64,000 nucleotides of DNA from Rhizobium sp. NZLR1 (GCF_017357385.1 NZ_CP071632.1:2547501-2611500); one strand, 5' to 3'. Shown: positions 1 to 8,390, counted from the first letter of the stretch. A program made the numbers and translations. Notes: generated by a model not told the origin, from the letters alone.

Positions 1-435
1 GCGGCGATCTTCCTCGGCATCAACGGCCTCTTTACCGTCGAAACGCCGCTGTATTTGATCATGGCCTGTCTGCTGATCGGCGGCCTGTTCCGCTCGATGG
101 CCTTCTCGGGCGTCAACGCCATGGCCTTCGGCGATGTCGACGACGCCGACAGCGGCCAGGCAACCGCAATCAACGCCGTTGCCCAGCGGATCTCCATGGC
201 CATGGGTGTGGCGATTGCCGGAGGCATCCTCGAAATTTCGAGCAGCTTCCACGGCGGCAGGCTGCTGGTATCGGATTTCCACATCGCCTTTTTCAGCGTC
301 TCGGCGATTTCGGCGCTGGCCTGCATCACCTTCCTGCGCCTGCCGCGCGATGCCGGCGCCGAACTGACGACGCGCCGCCGCAAACGCCGCCAGCCCGAGC
401 CCGAGCCCGAAGAGGCGATCGCGGAAAACAGCTGA
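1..435 (+). CDS. MFS drug-efflux transporter, C-terminal part (5' end outside window)
   Basis: The reading frame is open from base 1 and ends at a TGA at 433-435, so only the last ~144 residues are present. The visible part has hydrophobic helices, a short loop with the SGQATAINAVAQRISMA stretch typical of the last third of DHA2-family (EmrB/QacA) drug:H+ antiporters, a final membrane helix (about HIAFFSVSAISALACITFL), and a charged cytoplasmic tail rich in Arg, Pro and Glu. It would act in the inner membrane as a proton-driven exporter. Substrate cannot be judged. The family call rests on the loop and helix pattern of the C-terminal half only. Confidence 0.75.
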   Translation, partial: AAIFLGINGLFTVETPLYLIMACLLIGGLFRSMAFSGVNAMAFGDVDDADSGQATAINAVAQRISMAMGVAIAGGILEISSSFHGGRLLVSDFHIAFFSVSAISALACITFLRLPRDAGAELTTRRRKRRQPEPEPEEAIAENS

Positions 436-657
436 GCAAGCCAAATCCCCGGCGGTCGCAACGGCGGATGCTTGTGCTCCGGCATCCTTTCCACTTTATG
501 ATTTATTCACACATCAAAGACACACTCCGTTTGCGCGTTTTGGGTTGCTATCAGACATGGGCATGAGTGCTTGTGATGTGACCGTCAGCGGCGATGCCCG
601 TTTTGATACGCTGGTCGGGAACATCGCCGACCGAGCCGCAATTCCAGGCCCCGCGGA

Positions 658-2565
658 ATGTTCCAGTTTTTGAAAACGATGCCTCTGACAGCCAAGCTGG
701 CGGCGATTATCGTTGCCGTCAATCTTTGCGGCATTTCCGCCTTCGCCACCTACACCTGGATGTACGAAACCAAAGCCTTGATCGATGGCGCCAAGGCGAA
801 CTGGTCCAAGGATGCGGAGCAGTTTGCGTCTCTGGCCGCGGGCGGCGTGAAATGGGGCAAGGCCAACGCCGTGCGTGAGGCCTATTCGCTTTACCGCGAC
901 GATCCATCACTCGATCTTGTGCAGTTTGCCGCCTTCAACGCCGAACCCTCAGCCGTCGATACCTGGACACGCGACGGCATCAGCGGCTTGCCCGCACCGG
1001 CCGATCTGGCAAAGAGCCTGAGCGCGAAGCCTGAGAAAACCACGATCGACGACAGCGGAATATCTGCCGGCGTTGTGACGATCATCGCGCCGCTTCCGTT
1101 GGATAAATCGGGCAAGGCGACCGGTTATGTCGTTACGAACTGGTCTGTCGAAAAAATCGCTGCCGAAGTCAGGCAGAAGGTTCTGATTTCGCTGCTGACG
1201 CAGTTCATGATCACCGCCATGGCCGTTGTCGCTTTCCTTCTCGCTATGCGCAGCCTCGTCGGCCGGCCGATCCGGATCATCAGCGAACGGATCAGCGCCT
1301 TGCAGAAAGGCGATCTGGCCTCTCCCGTCACCTACAGGGAAAATGGCGATGAGATCGGTTTCCTGGCACGTGCCTTGGAAGTCTTCCGTAACGAGGCAAT
1401 TGTCAAGGTCGAGAGAGAGCAAGCCGCTGCCGAGCAGAGCGCCTCGTTCGATGCCGAACGGGCACGCAACGCATCGTTGACGGAAGAGGCCAACAACGCT
1501 CAGCGGCTGGTCATGACCGCGCTCGCCAATGAATTGGAAAAGCTTGCCGCCGGTGACTTCTCGATACACCTGGCCGATCTCGGCCCCGAATTCGATAAAC
1601 TGCGGCAGGATTTCAACCGCATGGTCGAAGCGGTCGCGGCAGCACTGACCGAGATCAAGACCGCTTCCGTTGCGGTTGAAGGTGGGTCAAGCGAAATAGC
1701 CTTCTCCGCCGATCAGCTCGCCAAGCGAACCGAGCAACAGGCCGCAGCCTTGGAACAGACCGCCGCCGCACTGGATGAGGTGACCACCACGGTCAGAGCA
1801 TCGTCGCAACGGGCCGAAAATGCCGGGAAGCTTGTCGAGGAGACAAAGCGCAGCGCTCATGTCTCAGCGACCGTGGTTCGTGACGCGATCGGAGCGATGG
1901 ACCGGATTCAGACCTCGTCGAGCCAGATCGGCCGGATCATCGGCGTCATCGATGAAATCGCCTTCCAGACGAACCTGCTGGCGCTGAATGCCGGCGTCGA
2001 GGCGGCGCGCGCCGGCGAAGCCGGCAAAGGGTTTGCGGTCGTGGCGCAGGAAGTGCGGGAACTCGCCCAACGGTCTGCCAATGCGGCAAAGGAAATCAAG
2101 AACCTCATCAATGTCTCCGGTCAGGAGGTTGCAGCAGGCGTCGGGCTGGTGAATGAAACCGGCGATGCCCTGTTGAAGATCGAGGAGCAGATCAACCGCA
2201 TCAGCGACAGTATCGCTTCCATCGTTCAGTCCTATCGCGAACAGGCGACGGGTCTGCAGGAAATCAACGGCGCGATCAACCAGATGGATCAGGCGACACA
2301 GCAGAACGCGGCGATGGTCGAGGAAACCAACGCGGCCTGCCAGGAGCTGCTGACCCAGGGACGCCTTCTGCAGGACTCAGCCGGCAGGTTCACTGTTGGC
2401 ACCTCTGCCGCCAGCCCGCCCAAAACCGCTCAGCCGAGCATTCGTCAATCTCGCCCCGAGCCCAGGGCCCCCGAGCTCAGGGCCCCCGAGCCCAGGGCCT
2501 TTGTGCAGCGGCACGCAGGAAATGCCGCCGTCGCCGCTGCTCCCGGTGCCTGGGAAGAGTTCTGA
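658..2565 (+). CDS. Methyl-accepting chemotaxis protein with C-terminal WEEF tether
   Basis: This is a 635-residue chemoreceptor. Order: TM1 (about 12-33), a periplasmic sensor of ~145 residues, TM2 (about 177-198), HAMP (about 199-252) followed by a second HAMP-like stretch, then the coiled-coil signalling domain. The hairpin tip that binds CheA/CheW is seen near 435 as FQTNLLALNAGVEAARAG. The protein ends in AWEEF, matching the W-x-x-F pentapeptide that tethers CheR/CheB in high-abundance receptors. Just before it is a Pro-rich linker with a 15-bp repeat giving PEPRAPELRAPEPRA. It senses a periplasmic ligand and controls flagellar rotation. The next gene encodes a secreted PDC-type protein that may belong with it. 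Ligand unknown. Confidence 0.95.
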   Translation: MFQFLKTMPLTAKLAAIIVAVNLCGISAFATYTWMYETKALIDGAKANWSKDAEQFASLAAGGVKWGKANAVREAYSLYRDDPSLDLVQFAAFNAEPSAVDTWTRDGISGLPAPADLAKSLSAKPEKTTIDDSGISAGVVTIIAPLPLDKSGKATGYVVTNWSVEKIAAEVRQKVLISLLTQFMITAMAVVAFLLAMRSLVGRPIRIISERISALQKGDLASPVTYRENGDEIGFLARALEVFRNEAIVKVEREQAAAEQSASFDAERARNASLTEEANNAQRLVMTALANELEKLAAGDFSIHLADLGPEFDKLRQDFNRMVEAVAAALTEIKTASVAVEGGSSEIAFSADQLAKRTEQQAAALEQTAAALDEVTTTVRASSQRAENAGKLVEETKRSAHVSATVVRDAIGAMDRIQTSSSQIGRIIGVIDEIAFQTNLLALNAGVEAARAGEAGKGFAVVAQEVRELAQRSANAAKEIKNLINVSGQEVAAGVGLVNETGDALLKIEEQINRISDSIASIVQSYREQATGLQEINGAINQMDQATQQNAAMVEETNAACQELLTQGRLLQDSAGRFTVGTSAASPPKTAQPSIRQSRPEPRAPELRAPEPRAFVQRHAGNAAVAAAPGAWEEF

Positions 2566-2626
2566 CCTCACCTTCGTTCAATGCGCTTTTATTCCAAAGC
2601 ATCCCATAATCAGGAAGGGAACAGTT

Positions 2627-3208
2627 ATGAAGAAAGTCGTCTCCGCATTTCTTTTGGCCTGCACCGCAATTGCAGCGTCGACCGGCGTATCCATGGCGCT
2701 GGATGCGAAGCTCGCCCCGATCTCCGACTACGTGACGAGTGACGTAAAGCCCTGGCTGAACGATCCGGTCGTCATCGAGGCTATCAAGGCGCAGAACGCC
2801 GCAAACGCCAGTTTGGGCCAGGGCGATATCGACGCCCTCGACAAGAAGTGGCGCGCCGAGGTCGATGGCTCAGACCATTCGATGATCGACGGCGTGCTCG
2901 GCAATGCGCTGTCAAAATTCCTTCAGGAGAAGAAGGCTGCTTCAAACGGCAAGATTGCCGAGGTCTTCGTCATGGATGCAAAGGGGCTGAATGTCGGTCA
3001 AAGCGATCCCACGTCGGATTACTGGCAGGGTGACGAGGGCAAGTTCCAGAAGTCCTTCGGAGCCGGCAAGGACGCTGTTTTCGTCGACGATATCGAAAAG
3101 GACGAATCGACCCAGGCACTGCAGTCGCAGGCAAGCGTCACGATTTCCGACGACAAGGGAACGCCGATCGGCGCCATCACCGTCGGCGTGAACGTTGACG
3201 CCCTATGA
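2627..3208 (+). CDS. Small secreted PDC/Cache-like sensor domain protein
   Basis: This 193-residue protein has a clear Sec signal peptide (MKKVVSAFLLACTAIAASTGVSMA) and no later membrane helix, so it should be periplasmic. The core reads like a single PDC/Cache sensor fold: a helical N-terminal part, then strands including EVFVMDAKGLNVGQSDPTSDYWQGDE and a final strand SVTISDDKGTPIGAITVGVNVDAL. That resembles the ligand pocket of receptor sensor domains but without a kinase or MCP output. The start at 2627 is chosen because the signal peptide begins there and AGGAAGGG lies 9-16 bp upstream; the frame is open further 5' but would run through the MCP gene. It follows the chemoreceptor by 61 bp. 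A role as a periplasmic binding partner of that receptor is inference. Confidence 0.8.
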   Translation: MKKVVSAFLLACTAIAASTGVSMALDAKLAPISDYVTSDVKPWLNDPVVIEAIKAQNAANASLGQGDIDALDKKWRAEVDGSDHSMIDGVLGNALSKFLQEKKAASNGKIAEVFVMDAKGLNVGQSDPTSDYWQGDEGKFQKSFGAGKDAVFVDDIEKDESTQALQSQASVTISDDKGTPIGAITVGVNVDAL

Positions 3209-3252
3209 TCTCGGGATCTGCATTTAATTTGTCACCGTAATCCAGACCCAAC

Positions 3253-3290
3253 ATCGCCCAGCAGCATGCGCTGTTGGGCGATTGTTTAAG
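3253..3290 (+). terminator. Intrinsic terminator after the PDC protein gene
   Basis: A 12-bp stem (3253-3264 with 3271-3282, one G-U pair) with a 6-nt loop is followed by TGTTT. It separates the chemotaxis pair from the aroG leader. Confidence 0.6.
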
Positions 3291-3350
3291 CCTCCTGCAG
3301 CGGCAATTGTGCCACAGCTGAGCGCCCGGCTTTTGCGCCGCAAATTCTGC

Positions 3351-3379
3351 GTGACAACGCACGGCCGCGACGCTACATA
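3351..3379 (+). promoter_or_regulatory. Candidate sigma-70 promoter for the aromatic leader transcript
   Basis: GTGACA (3351-3356) and TACATA (3374-3379) are separated by 17 bp. The start point expected 6-7 nt downstream falls on or next to the ATG of the leader peptide at 3386, so the transcript would be leaderless. The S. meliloti trpL leader is known to be made this way. Confidence 0.5.
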
Positions 3380-3385
3380 CGCCTT

Positions 3386-3460
3386 ATGTCGACCACTTCG
3401 ATCTACGCCTCGCGATTTTATTGGTACCGCTGCTCCCAGCGGACGCGGGTCCATGCGTAA
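3386..3460 (+). CDS. Leader peptide with Phe-Tyr-Trp-Tyr codons
   Basis: This 24-codon ORF reads MSTTSIYASRFYWYRCSQR followed by TRVHA and TAA. Residues 11-14 are Phe, Tyr, Trp, Tyr, an arrangement characteristic of attenuator leader peptides of aromatic biosynthesis genes. No Shine-Dalgarno is seen, in keeping with a leaderless start. It lies 92 bp upstream of the DAHP synthase start and is followed by mutually exclusive hairpins and a T-run terminator. The peptide itself probably has no function; ribosome position on the four aromatic codons is the signal. Confidence 0.75.
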   Translation: MSTTSIYASRFYWYRCSQRTRVHA

Positions 3461-3517
3461 CTGAAATCGACGCAACGACAACCCGAACAGCCGCTAGTCT
3501 ACCTGGCGGCTTTTTTT
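3427..3517 (+). promoter_or_regulatory. Transcription attenuator of the type I DAHP synthase gene
   Basis: Four segments are visible. Segment 1 is CCGCT (3427-3431), starting at the last base of the second Tyr codon. Segment 2 is AGCGG (3438-3442). Segment 3 is CCGCT (3491-3495), inside the 5' arm of the terminator. Segment 4 is its 3' arm, ending GCGGC (3506-3510), followed by seven T. 1:2 leaves 3:4 free to form the terminator. A ribosome stalled at the Tyr-Trp-Tyr codons would cover segment 1 and let 2 pair with 3, which is the antiterminator. Shortage of charged aromatic tRNAs should therefore raise aroG expression. Confidence 0.7.
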
Positions 3518-3551
3518 GTTCCGCACGGTATGACCAAACAGGAGCCTTGCC

Positions 3552-4613
3552 GTGTCTGATACCATTGATGATCTGCGAATCCTCGAGATCACCCCACTGA
3601 CCAAACCCGCCGATATCATCGCCGAAATCCACCGCAATGCCGCCGTCACGGCAACCGTGACCAGCAATCGTGATGCGATCCATAAGATTCTACATGGCGA
3701 CGACGATCGCCTGATTGTCGTGATCGGCCCCTGCTCGATCCACGACCCCATTGCCGCCCGGGAATATGCCGCGCGGCTGGAGGAGCAGCGACGGCGCTTC
3801 ACCGGCGATCTCGAGATCGTCATGCGCGTCTATTTCGAAAAACCCCGCACCACCGTCGGCTGGAAGGGCCTGATCAACGACCCGCATCTCGACGGCAGCT
3901 ACCGCATCGAGGAAGGGCTGAGGATCGCCAGACGACTGTTGCTCGATATCAATGCGACAGGGCTTCCCGCCGGCGTCGAATTCCTCGACACGATCACGCC
4001 GCAATACATTGCCGACCTAGTCAGCTGGGGCGCGATCGGCGCGCGCACGACCGAAAGCCAGATCCACCGGCAGCTTGCCTCCGGCCTTTCCTGTCCGATC
4101 GGTTTCAAGAACGGCACCGACGGCGGCGCACGTGTGGCGCTCGACGCCATCCTTGCCGCTTCGCAGCCGCATCACTTCCCTGCCGTCACCAAGGACGGAC
4201 AGGCTGGCATCGCCTCGACGACCGGCAATGAGGACTGCCACATCATTCTGCGCGGCGGCAAACAGCCGAACTACGAAGCGACCGATGTCGAAGCGGTCAC
4301 GGCCGAGGCCGTCAAGCTCGGCCTGACCCCGCGCATCCTCATCGACGCCAGCCATGCCAATAGCGGCAAGGATCCGATGAACCAGCCGCGCGTCGTCAGA
4401 TCCGTGGCCGCGCAGATCGCCGCCGGAAACCGCCACATCAAGGGCATGATGATCGAGAGCAACCTCGTCGCCGGCCGCCAGGATCTCGTTCCCGGCAAGC
4501 CGCTGGTCTACGGCCAGTCCATCACCGATGGCTGCATCGACTGGGATATGTCGGTGACGACGCTGGAAGACCTGGCGCAATCCGCCCGCGTCCGGCGCAA
4601 GGCCGCTGTTTAA
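3552..4613 (+). CDS. aroG: Type I (AroA-Ialpha) 3-deoxy-7-phosphoheptulonate synthase
   Basis: The enzyme condenses phosphoenolpyruvate and erythrose 4-phosphate into DAHP, the first step of the shikimate pathway. The 353-residue length fits the E. coli AroF/G/H family. The metal-ligand cysteine lies in VVIGPCSIHD at residue 61, the same position as in E. coli AroG. KPRTTVGWKGLINDP, GARTTESQIHRQLASG and the DASHANSGKDP stretch are family signatures. The start is GTG at 3552, with GGAG 7 nt upstream. It is preceded by an attenuator whose peptide contains Phe, Tyr and Trp codons, so regulation by charged aromatic tRNA is expected. The window also carries a type II DAHP synthase at about 10.6-12.0 kb. 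Its stop overlaps by 3 bp the stop of the convergent TolB-like gene. Confidence 0.95.
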   Translation: MSDTIDDLRILEITPLTKPADIIAEIHRNAAVTATVTSNRDAIHKILHGDDDRLIVVIGPCSIHDPIAAREYAARLEEQRRRFTGDLEIVMRVYFEKPRTTVGWKGLINDPHLDGSYRIEEGLRIARRLLLDINATGLPAGVEFLDTITPQYIADLVSWGAIGARTTESQIHRQLASGLSCPIGFKNGTDGGARVALDAILAASQPHHFPAVTKDGQAGIASTTGNEDCHIILRGGKQPNYEATDVEAVTAEAVKLGLTPRILIDASHANSGKDPMNQPRVVRSVAAQIAAGNRHIKGMMIESNLVAGRQDLVPGKPLVYGQSITDGCIDWDMSVTTLEDLAQSARVRRKAAV

Positions 4614-5437
4614 GCTTCCGGAACATAACGCACATAGGCGAACTCTTCGCCATCAGGAGACCAGCAGGGCACGTTGATCGTGCCCTGCCCGCCGAAGAGC
4701 TCGAACAGCGTCTTCAGATTGCCGCCATCCATGTCCATCAACCGCAGCCGCACGTCGAGATCCCGTGGGTGATCGAATACCGAGGGGTCGTAGGACAGGA
4801 TCAACACCTTGTCATTCTTAGGCGACGGATGGGCGAACCAGTTGCCCTGATTGTCCGAGGTCACCTGCTCCAGCCCGGTGCCGTCGGGATGGATGCGCCA
4901 GATCTGCATCAGCCCGGTGCGGCTGGAGTTGAAGTAGATCCATTGCCCGTCGGCGGAATAATCCGGTCCGTCATTGCGGCCCTCGCCATGCGTCAGTCGC
5001 GTCTCGGCGCCGCCTTCGACCGAGATCGTATAGATGTCGAAGAGGTCGTCGCGGATGCCGCAATAGGCGAGTTCGCGGCCATCAGGCGACCAGCCGTGCC
5101 AGTAGGACGGCGCGTTCTGGGTGACGAGCCGCGGCGCGCCGCCCCCGATCGGCAGGACATAGATCGTCGACTTGCCGAATTCGGTCTTGTCGGAAATGAC
5201 GATCTCAGTGCCGTCGGGCGAGATGCCGTGATCATTGTTGCAGTTGACGGCAAAGCCGGTATCGAGCTTGGTGACTTCACCGCGACCGAGCGGCAGCCGG
5301 TAGAGCCGCCCGTCGCCGTTCAGCAGCAGGTAGGAACCGTCAGGCGAGAAGTTCGGAGCCTCCACCAGTCTGTCCGTCTGCCAGACTTCGCGAGCCCTGC
5401 CCGTCCTGACATTATAGATCTCGACCGAGCTGCGCAT
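4610..5437 (-). CDS. TolB-like beta-propeller (PD40 repeat) protein
   Basis: This 275-residue protein consists almost entirely of PD40/WD40-like blades. Repeated motifs are NFSPDGSYLL, GISPDGTEIV, GWSPDGRELAY, DYSADGQWIYF and CWSPDGEEFAY, spaced ~45 residues apart, giving about six blades. Unlike TolB of the Tol-Pal system it has no signal peptide, so it is probably cytoplasmic. GGAGGAAG lies just before the ATG. Function is not known; such proteins may bind peptides or act as lactonase-like propellers, and I see no catalytic motif. It is single, convergent with aroG, and 50 bp from nadE on the same strand. Confidence 0.8.
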   Translation of the reverse strand: MRSSVEIYNVRTGRAREVWQTDRLVEAPNFSPDGSYLLLNGDGRLYRLPLGRGEVTKLDTGFAVNCNNDHGISPDGTEIVISDKTEFGKSTIYVLPIGGGAPRLVTQNAPSYWHGWSPDGRELAYCGIRDDLFDIYTISVEGGAETRLTHGEGRNDGPDYSADGQWIYFNSSRTGLMQIWRIHPDGTGLEQVTSDNQGNWFAHPSPKNDKVLILSYDPSVFDHPRDLDVRLRLMDMDGGNLKTLFELFGGQGTINVPCWSPDGEEFAYVRYVPEA

Positions 5438-5487
5438 GCTTCCTCCCCCGCATTTCTATAACAACTGCGCCAGCGATCTCGATCGCG

Positions 5488-7167
5488 CTAGCGATCCCGG
5501 AACCGGTTGGTGATGGGATACCGCCGGTCGCGTCCGAAATTCTTCTTGGTGATCTTCACGCCCGGCGCCGATTGCCGGCGCTTATATTCGGCGAGATAGA
5601 GCAGGTGCTCGATGCGATGGACGGTCGCCACGTCATGGCCGCGCGCGACGATCTCCTCGACCGCCATCTCCTTCTCCACCAGGCATTCGAGAATATCGTC
5701 GAGGGCGGGATAAGGCGGCAGCGAATCCTGGTCCTTCTGGTCGGGACGCAGTTCGGCCGAGGGCGCCTTGTCGATGATATTTTTCGGGATCACCTCGCCT
5801 GACGGCCCCAGCGCACCCGGCGGCACATTCTCGTTGCGCCAGCGGGCCAACGCATAGACCTGCATCTTGTAGAGGTCCTTGATCGGATTGAAGCCGCCGT
5901 TCATGTCGCCGTAGAGCGTGGCGTAACCGACCGACATTTCCGACTTGTTGCCCGTCGTCACCACCATTGAGCCGAACTTGTTGGAGATCGCCATCAGGAT
6001 GACGCCGCGCGCCCGGCTCTGCAGGTTTTCCTCGGTGATACCACTGTTCGTTCCCGCGAAGAGATCAGACAGCGCGCTGCTGAAGCCCGTCACCGGTTGC
6101 TCGATCGGCACGATGTCGTAGCGGCAGCCGAGCGCCTTGGCGCAATCGGCCGCATCCTTCAAAGAATCTTCCGATGTGTAGCGGTAGGGCAGCATGACGG
6201 TGCGCACCCGCTCCTCGCCCAGCGCATCGACGGCGATTGCCGTGCAGATCGCCGAGTCGATGCCGCCGGAAAGGCCGAGCACCACCGTCTTGAAGCCGTT
6301 CTTGTTGACGTAGTCGCGAAAGCCGAGCAGGCAGGCGCGGTAGTCGGCTTCCTCGCCTTCGGGAATATGGGCCATCGGTCCTTCGGCGCAGTGCCAGCCA
6401 GACCCACCGCGCTTCCACGTCGTCACCGCCAGCGCCGTCTCGAACTGGCTCATCTGGAAGGCGAGCGATTTGTCGGCATTGAAAGCGAAGCTGGCGCCGT
6501 CGAAGACCAGTTCGTCCTGGCCGCCGAGTTGTGCGGCATAGACCAGCGGCAGACCGGTCTCGATCACCTGCTTCAGCACCACCTGATGGCGGATATCGAC
6601 CTTGCCGCGATAATAGGGCGAGCCGTTCGGCGACAGTAGAATCTCGGCCCCGCTTTCGGCCAACGTCTCACAGACGCCAAGATCGCCCCAGATGTCTTCG
6701 CAGATCGGAATGCCGATGCGCACGCCGCGGAAATTCACCGGACCCGGCATGGAGCCCTGGTCGAAGACACGCTTCTCGTCGAATTCGCCATAGTTTGGCA
6801 GATCGATCTTGTCGCGCACCGCAATCACCTTGCCGCCGTCGAGCACGGCGACGGAATTATAGCGCCCCGTTTCGTCCTGCCGGGGAAAACCGATGACGAC
6901 ACCCGGCCCGCCATCGGCGGTATCGGCAGCTAGGCTCTCCACCGCTTTCCAGCAGGCGCGAATGAAGGCCGGCTTCAATACCAGATCTTCAGGCGGATAA
7001 CCGGAAATGAAAAGTTCGGTCAGGACGAGCAGATGCGCGCCTTCCCGAGCCGCATCGGCGCGCGCTTCGCGTGCCTTGGCGAGATTGCCGGCGACATCGC
7101 CGACTGTCGGATTGAGCTGACCGATGGCGATGCGGAAGATATCAGAAAGAGCGTTTTCCTGTGTCAT
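5488..7167 (-). CDS. nadE: Glutamine-dependent NAD+ synthetase
   Basis: It catalyses the last step of NAD biosynthesis, amidation of deamido-NAD with ammonia released from glutamine. The 559 residues comprise an N-terminal nitrilase-type glutaminase domain (about 11-265) with the catalytic triad E51 (LVLTELFISGYPPEDL), K120 (VRDKIDLPNYGEFDE) and C156 (GIPICEDIWGD). A C-terminal synthetase domain follows, with the PP-loop LSGGIDSA (about 299-306) and the GNKSEMSVGYATLYGDMNGG motif. Length and domain order match the two-domain family used by alphaproteobacteria. The gene is alone on the minus strand, 190 bp from the divergent DUF1003 gene. Confidence 0.96.
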   Translation of the reverse strand: MTQENALSDIFRIAIGQLNPTVGDVAGNLAKAREARADAAREGAHLLVLTELFISGYPPEDLVLKPAFIRACWKAVESLAADTADGGPGVVIGFPRQDETGRYNSVAVLDGGKVIAVRDKIDLPNYGEFDEKRVFDQGSMPGPVNFRGVRIGIPICEDIWGDLGVCETLAESGAEILLSPNGSPYYRGKVDIRHQVVLKQVIETGLPLVYAAQLGGQDELVFDGASFAFNADKSLAFQMSQFETALAVTTWKRGGSGWHCAEGPMAHIPEGEEADYRACLLGFRDYVNKNGFKTVVLGLSGGIDSAICTAIAVDALGEERVRTVMLPYRYTSEDSLKDAADCAKALGCRYDIVPIEQPVTGFSSALSDLFAGTNSGITEENLQSRARGVILMAISNKFGSMVVTTGNKSEMSVGYATLYGDMNGGFNPIKDLYKMQVYALARWRNENVPPGALGPSGEVIPKNIIDKAPSAELRPDQKDQDSLPPYPALDDILECLVEKEMAVEEIVARGHDVATVHRIEHLLYLAEYKRRQSAPGVKITKKNFGRDRRYPITNRFRDR

Positions 7168-7357
7168 GTCATTTATTTAGCCTGCACCTTCCGGGACCGC
7201 AACATGTCCGCAGCAAAAGCCGCACCTTGCTGTGACGAAATTTTTGTGAACGGACGCGCCGCGACCTCGCGGCATAGACACGCATTGCAATTTGCCGGCG
7301 GACCGGAATACTGGCGCGCAAATCAACAGCGTCGATAACGGGCACCGGAAACAGGCC

Positions 7358-7888
7358 ATGTCTAATCTTTCGAACTTCATGCACCATCATTTCGACAAGC
7401 CGGCCGACGAACTCGGCGATATCGAAAAACGCGTGCTGGCGAAGGCGCACGAGCGCAAGGTCATCTCGACCGATGTCAACGCCGCTCTTTCCGCCGAGGC
7501 CTCGTTCGGCGAGCGCATCGCCGACAGCATCGCCCGCATCGGCGGTTCCTGGTCGTTCATCATCGCCTTCTTCGTTTTCCTCCTCGCCTGGACGGTGATC
7601 AACACCATCATTCTGGTGAGCGGTGCCTTCGACCCCTATCCCTTCGTCTTCCTGAACCTGATCCTGTCGATGCTCGCCGCCATCCAGGCGCCGATCATCA
7701 TGATGTCGCAGAACCGCCAGGCCGAGCGCGACCGCTTCGAGGCCGCCAAAGACTACGAAGTCAATCTCAAGGCCGAACTCGAAGTGCTCTCCCTGCACCA
7801 GAAGATCGATATGCGCGTGCTGACCGAATTGACGGCGTTGCGCGAGGACGTGGCGCGTCTCACCGCCGAGCTTTCCGCTAAGGGTTAA
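7358..7888 (+). CDS. DUF1003 inner-membrane protein
   Basis: This 176-residue DUF1003 protein has a short acidic/basic N-terminus, two closely spaced membrane helices (about 65-87 and 95-117), then a charged C-terminal coiled coil (NRQAERDRFEAAKDYEVNLKAE and onward). The motif RIADSIARIGGSWSFIIAFF before helix 1 and PYPFVFLNLILSMLAAIQAPIIMMSQNRQ around helix 2 are the family signature. The start at 7358 is preferred because GGAAACAGG precedes it and family members begin here; the frame stays open to 7292. The biochemical function of the family is unknown. The stop codon abuts a rhizobial palindromic repeat. Confidence 0.85.
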   Translation: MSNLSNFMHHHFDKPADELGDIEKRVLAKAHERKVISTDVNAALSAEASFGERIADSIARIGGSWSFIIAFFVFLLAWTVINTIILVSGAFDPYPFVFLNLILSMLAAIQAPIIMMSQNRQAERDRFEAAKDYEVNLKAELEVLSLHQKIDMRVLTELTALREDVARLTAELSAKG

Positions 7889-7934
7889 TGCATGTCGCCC
7901 GGAAGTGCAGCGGTTCCGGGACAACGACATGCAT
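7888..7934. repeat. Rhizobial palindromic repeat abutting a stop codon, copy A
   Basis: Outer arms ATGCATGTCG and CGACATGCAT enclose an inner CCCGGAA/TTCCGGG stem. A closely related copy lies at 15296-15343. It begins on the last base of the DUF1003 stop codon, so it may serve as a 3' end or transcript-protecting structure. Confidence 0.7.
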
Positions 7935-7945
7935 AAAACAAAGGG

Positions 7946-7989
7946 CTAAAGTGCGTCGCATGCATCAAATGTGATGCGACGCGCTTTAG
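7946..7989. repeat. Hairpin repeat, second half of the intergenic element
   Basis: A 16-bp near-perfect stem is formed by 7946-7961 and 7974-7989, built on GCGTCGCAT and ATGCGACGC. It overlaps the stop of the convergent GFA gene (7986) and may terminate both genes. Confidence 0.55.
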
Positions 7990-8390
7990 ACAGGGTTCAC
8001 CGCATATTGCGGCAGGCCATCCGATATCTCGTAGAAATCGCCCTTGTCGGCGCAATAAATGTGATGGCCGAAGGCCAGGCCGCTCGGCTCGTCGAAGGAC
8101 CCGGCCAAAACCGAAATCTCCAGCGATTGGTCGCCCTGCCAGAACAGCGCGGAGCCGCAAGTCGAACAGAACCCGCGCTGCGCTTGTTCGCTCGACCGGT
8201 ACCAGCGGACCGCTTCCGTGTCTTCCACCGAAAGAGCCGCCCGCGGCACGTTGACGGCCGCATAGTAAAACCCCGTCTGCCGGCGGCATTGCGAGCAATG
8301 ACAGCCAACAACAGGTCCGGGCTTCGCCGCAATTGAAAATCGCACGGCGCCGCAAAGACAGCCGCCTGTATGTCGTTCAGTCATGGTCAT
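7986..8390 (-). CDS. GFA (CENP-V-like) zinc-binding family protein
   Basis: This 134-residue protein has the glutathione-dependent formaldehyde-activating enzyme fold. The zinc ligands are visible as GGCLCGAVRF near residue 10, GCHCSQCRRQTG near 32, and CSTCGSALFW near 75. Two Zn sites per subunit are typical. The founding member adds glutathione to formaldehyde, but that activity is disputed for the wider family, so only the fold is certain. It stands alone; the next gene on the plus strand starts 290 bp away. Confidence 0.88.
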   Translation of the reverse strand: MTMTERHTGGCLCGAVRFSIAAKPGPVVGCHCSQCRRQTGFYYAAVNVPRAALSVEDTEAVRWYRSSEQAQRGFCSTCGSALFWQGDQSLEISVLAGSFDEPSGLAFGHHIYCADKGDFYEISDGLPQYAVNPV

